This document shows positions 6,817-8,942 of a DNA stretch of 8,942 bases, one piece after another (positions within the stretch are counted from its first letter, which is position 1; each line of letters starts with the position of its first letter). Under the pieces are notes generated by a model. That model made no database searches. It was given only the letters and a program-made list of their open reading frames with translations, and had not been told where the DNA came from. The stretch covers positions 1 to 8,942 of the forward strand of contig NZ_CAKUCL010000283.1 of assembly GCF_934643405.1 (NCBI RefSeq), written 5' to 3'. Source of the stretch: an uncultured Actinoplanes sp. GTDB lineage: Bacteria; Actinomycetota; Actinomycetes; Mycobacteriales; Micromonosporaceae. Position numbers and translations under genes: made by a program.

Positions 6817-6850
6817 AAAGGGCGGGACATCGATGATGTCCCGCCCTTTT
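6817..6850 (+). terminator. Rho-independent-type terminator after the PBP gene
   Basis: A perfect 15-bp inverted repeat (6817-6831 with 6835-6849) has a 3-base GAT loop and ends in four T bases (6847-6850). It starts ten bases after the PBP stop. The stem is symmetrical with A-rich left and T-rich right edges, so it could also stop transcription from the other side, though no minus-strand gene lies just to its right. Confidence 0.88.
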
Positions 6851-6888
6851 CGCGTGTGCGCAGGACCACAGTGGAGTCCGGCCGACGC

Positions 6889-6924
6889 TAGGATCACGCT
6901 GTCGATCTCGGGAAGGATGCGCCG
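6889..6924 (+). promoter_or_regulatory. Promoter -10 and ribosome binding site of the methyltransferase gene
   Basis: TAGGAT at 6889-6894 is a good actinobacterial -10 box. GGGAAGGA at 6910-6917 is a strong Shine-Dalgarno sequence seven bases before ATG 6925. No clear -35 is seen. The gene is separated from the PBP by the terminator, so it is probably its own transcription unit with a conventional short leader, unlike the leaderless starts upstream. Confidence 0.6.
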
Positions 6925-7734
6925 ATGACCAGCGACCCCTCGGGCCCGAGCCCGGACGTTTCGGCCGAGCTGGACACCACCGTCCCGCACAGCGCCCGGA
7001 TCTGGAATTACTGGCTGGGCGGCAAGGACAACTTCGCCGCCGACCGCGTGGTGGGCGACCAGGTCCGGCAGGCATACCCGGAGGTCATCGACGTCGCCCG
7101 GGAGTCGCGGGCGTTCCTGGGCCGGGCCGTGCGGTTCCTGACCGGCGACGCCGGCATCCGGCAGTTCCTCGACCTGGGCACCGGCCTGCCCACGGCCGAC
7201 AACACCCACGACGTGGCCCAGGGCATCGCGCCGGACGCGCGGATCGTCTACGTCGACAATGATCCGCTGGTGCTGATCCACGCCCGCGCGCTGCTCACCA
7301 GCACCCCCGACGGAGCCACCGAGTACGTCGACGCGGACGTGCACGAACCGGACGCCATTCTCAAGGTGGCCGCCCGGACCCTGGACTTCACCCGGCCGAT
7401 CGCCGTGATGATGCTGGGCGTCCTCGGCAACGTCGCGGACACCGACGACCCGGGCCCGGCGCAGATCGTCGAGCGGTTCGTCGACGCGGTGCCGTCCGGC
7501 AGCTACCTGGTGATCAACGACAGCGTCATCACCTCCGAGACGGTCGAGGCCGTGCAGACCGCCCGCAGCGGCGGCGCGGACTACCACCTGCGCACCCCGG
7601 CCCGGATCGCCGAGTTCTTCAAGGGTCTCGAGCTGGTCGAGCCCGGTGTCATCTCCACGCCGCTGTGGCGGCCCGAGCCGGGCACCGAGCCGAAGCCGCT
7701 GAACGTGTACTGCGGGGTGGCGCGCAAGCCCTGA
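6925..7734 (+). CDS. SAM-dependent methyltransferase, PF04672 (former DUF574) type
   Basis: This 269-residue protein has the hallmark N-terminal motif of the family, HSARIWNYWLGGKDNFAAD (22-40). A Rossmann SAM site follows, with FLDLGTGLPT (81-90) and the acidic VYVDNDPL strand (108-115, Asp111 a candidate ribose ligand). The middle part VMMLGVLGNVAD and the C-terminal PLNVYCGVARKP also fit the family. It is predicted cytosolic, with no signal or membrane segment. The family is abundant and multi-copy in actinomycetes, and most members have no known substrate, so none is assigned. The start has a strong ribosome binding site at the usual spacing. The gene converges on the hydrolase gene with only seven bases between stops and no hairpin, so the two transcripts probably overlap. 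Confidence 0.9.
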   Translation: MTSDPSGPSPDVSAELDTTVPHSARIWNYWLGGKDNFAADRVVGDQVRQAYPEVIDVARESRAFLGRAVRFLTGDAGIRQFLDLGTGLPTADNTHDVAQGIAPDARIVYVDNDPLVLIHARALLTSTPDGATEYVDADVHEPDAILKVAARTLDFTRPIAVMMLGVLGNVADTDDPGPAQIVERFVDAVPSGSYLVINDSVITSETVEAVQTARSGGADYHLRTPARIAEFFKGLELVEPGVISTPLWRPEPGTEPKPLNVYCGVARKP

Positions 7735-7741
7735 GCCGGCG

Positions 7742-8566
7742 TCAGCCCTCCCGGGTACGCGCGTGGGTCGTCGCCCACTCGAGTGCGTAGTCGGCCACCT
7801 CTTCCCAGCCGGGCTCGACACCGGTGAAGTGTGACCGCTCCGGGAACTCGTAGAAGTCGGTCGTCGCCTCGGAGTTGCGGTACTTCTTCGCGTTCGAGCG
7901 GATCACCGCGGGCGGCATGAGGTGGTCCTTGCCGCCCGCGATGAACAGCAGCGGAGCACGGTCGTCCAGGTCGTAGTCGACCCAGGTCTCCTGGTGGCCC
8001 GGCTTGAAGTTGGCAATCAACCCGTAGGCCCACACCCAGTTGCCCGGCGCGGGGATGTGCAGGCGGTCGTACGCGGCGTCGGACTCCTCGCGGCTGACCG
8101 TGTTGGCGAAGGCGTAGTGGAACTGTTCCTTGGTGAAGCCCACCGCGCGGTGCAGGTTCGCCGGGTTCTTGAGGACCGGGAACAGCGACTTGATCTGCGA
8201 CGGCGGGTTGACCCGCACACCCTCGGGCGGCGCCGAGTCGATCGTCACGCCGGCCGCACCCAGCCCGCGGTTCACCAGCAGCTGCGTGAAGGTCCCGCCG
8301 AACGAATGGCCCATGATGATCGGCGGACGCTCCAGGCTCTCGATCACGTCGGTGAGATGCTCAAGCGTCGCCGGAACGGTCGCCTCGGCGATGATCTCGG
8401 GCTTGTCCCGTAACGCCTCGACCTCGATCTCGAATCCCGGGTACGTGGGCACGATGACCTCGTGGCCCTTGGCGCGGTAGTAGTCCACCCAGCGGTCCCA
8501 GCTCCGGGCGGTCATCCAGAGGCCGTGGATCAGGACAATGGGCAGTTTGGTCGTCGGCTCGCTCAT
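7742..8566 (-). CDS. Alpha/beta hydrolase (Abhydrolase_6-like)
   Basis: This 274-residue protein has the serine hydrolase fold: oxyanion-hole HG (14-15, in VLIHGLW), nucleophile elbow G86-H-S88-F-G90, acid Asp214 (GGKDHLMPP) and His246 (ERSHFTG). The triad is complete, so it should be an active esterase, lipase or similar enzyme. The region 113-195 between the elbow strand and the acid is the probable lid, rich in aromatics. No signal peptide or membrane segment is seen, so it is probably cytosolic. The substrate cannot be told. ATG 8566 has a strong GGAAGGAG sequence (8571-8578) four bases upstream, overlapped by an inverted repeat. Codon 52 is a rare TTA leucine. It converges on the methyltransferase gene. 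Confidence 0.88.
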   Translation of the reverse strand: MSEPTTKLPIVLIHGLWMTARSWDRWVDYYRAKGHEVIVPTYPGFEIEVEALRDKPEIIAEATVPATLEHLTDVIESLERPPIIMGHSFGGTFTQLLVNRGLGAAGVTIDSAPPEGVRVNPPSQIKSLFPVLKNPANLHRAVGFTKEQFHYAFANTVSREESDAAYDRLHIPAPGNWVWAYGLIANFKPGHQETWVDYDLDDRAPLLFIAGGKDHLMPPAVIRSNAKKYRNSEATTDFYEFPERSHFTGVEPGWEEVADYALEWATTHARTREG

Positions 8567-8574
8567 GATGCTCC

Positions 8575-8610
8575 TTCCGACGAGGGCTGCGACGTTCGTC
8601 GGAACCCTCG
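8575..8610 (-). promoter_or_regulatory. Overlapping inverted repeats at the hydrolase ribosome binding site
   Basis: A perfect 9-bp inverted repeat (8575-8583 with 8596-8604, arms TTCCGACGA/TCGTCGGAA, 12-base loop) includes the first half of the Shine-Dalgarno GGAAGGAG. A second hairpin pairs 8605-8610 with 8581-8586 (CGAGGG/CCCTCG) and has an inner CGAC/GTCG stem. The two share bases and cannot form together. This is either an operator or an RNA switch that partly hides or frees the ribosome binding site; which one is inference. Confidence 0.5.
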
Positions 8611-8828
8611 CATCTCCACCCCGAAGGGCTTATGCAAGGGAGGACCGGGCAGCGAGCCCGGTTGTGACGCCGTCGAGCGCAACTGCCGCGTGACGAGCAA
8701 AGCCGTATCAGGCAGCACCGGTGGTCCGGGCCCGCCGGGCGGAGGGAGTGGTATCGGCGGCCCAGCCCGGGCATCTGGAGGACCCACCGCCGGCGCCGGA
8801 GACCAGTTCGATCAGAGCGGGAATGCAA
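8611..8828. other. Intergenic stretch without recognised gene
   Basis: Between the hydrolase leader and the tRNA terminator I see no coding region with family character. It holds a 7-bp hairpin (8644-8650 with 8656-8662, ACCGGGC/GCCCGGT) with no following T run, and a 10-bp palindrome CCGGCGCCGG at 8790-8799. A hydrolase promoter must lie on the minus strand here or just inside the leader, but no TANNNT box with a proper -35 was found. Confidence 0.5.
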
Positions 8829-8862
8829 CAAGGGCCGTTCCCATCACTGGAAACGGCCCTTG
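8829..8862 (-). terminator. Terminator hairpin behind tRNA-Pro
   Basis: A 14-bp stem (8829-8842 with 8849-8862, one G-T wobble on the minus strand) encloses a 6-base loop and begins three bases after the tRNA CCA end. It is followed on the minus strand only by a TTG, not a long T run. Position and strength mark it as the tRNA 3' processing and termination signal. It separates the tRNA from the hydrolase unit on the same strand. Confidence 0.8.
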
Positions 8863-8865
8863 ACC

Positions 8866-8942
<77 letters not shown>

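Noticed and set aside
5511..6869. 452-residue minus-strand open frame opposite the PBP gene
   Set aside because: It is antisense to transpeptidase and PASTA motifs, has low-complexity Val/Arg/Gly composition, and runs into the terminator.
7922..8480. Plus-strand open frames opposite the hydrolase
   Set aside because: They are antisense to a complete Ser-Asp-His hydrolase and look like codon-bias shadows.
8644..8662. 7-bp hairpin as a terminator
   Set aside because: It is short, has no T run on either side, and no gene end is adjacent.

Overview
The window is high-GC, G/C-ending-codon DNA of an actinomycete. The block of paired ArsA/Get3-like ATPases, a convergent WhiB-family gene and a divergent PASTA-bearing class A PBP is the same order as Rv3679-Rv3680-whiB4-ponA2 in Mycobacterium tuberculosis and SCO3577-SCO3580 (with wblA) in Streptomyces coelicolor (from memory). 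Composition, the DUF574-type methyltransferase and the long Ala/Pro-rich membrane protein suggest a filamentous genus, perhaps Micromonosporaceae (Actinoplanes-like). The genus is inference.

Layout. 1-1610 (+): 3' part of a long Ala/Pro/Thr/Glu-rich protein with a 14-unit pentapeptide repeat, one membrane helix and a small exported domain. 1634-2587 and 2627-3763 (+): two non-identical ArsA/Get3-like ATPases, each with its own apparent leaderless promoter. 3767-4069 (-): wblA/whiB4-type Fe-S regulator, ending 3 bp from the second ATPase. 4070-4373: divergent regulatory region. 4374-6806 (+): bifunctional penicillin-binding protein of the PonA2 type, followed by a strong terminator. 6925-7734 (+): PF04672-type SAM-dependent methyltransferase. 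7742-8566 (-): alpha/beta hydrolase, convergent with the methyltransferase and preceded by overlapping inverted repeats near its ribosome binding site. 8866-8942 (-): complete tRNA-Pro(CGG) with encoded CCA and a terminator hairpin directly behind it.

How the parts may work together. The central block is a conserved actinobacterial neighbourhood. It joins a cytosolic ATPase pair lacking arsenite-binding cysteines, a redox-responsive transcription factor linked to development and oxidative stress, and a cell-wall synthase. The ATPases and PBP share a start architecture: a TACCYT -10 box 6-7 nt before a GTG/ATG, typical of leaderless transcripts. This moves the PBP start to GTG 4374. The PBP and the hydrolase each contain one rare TTA leucine codon, so both could depend on the bldA-type tRNA. 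No mobile element, CRISPR array or clearly unprecedented system is visible. The most interesting material is regulatory, together with the asymmetry of the ATPase pair.
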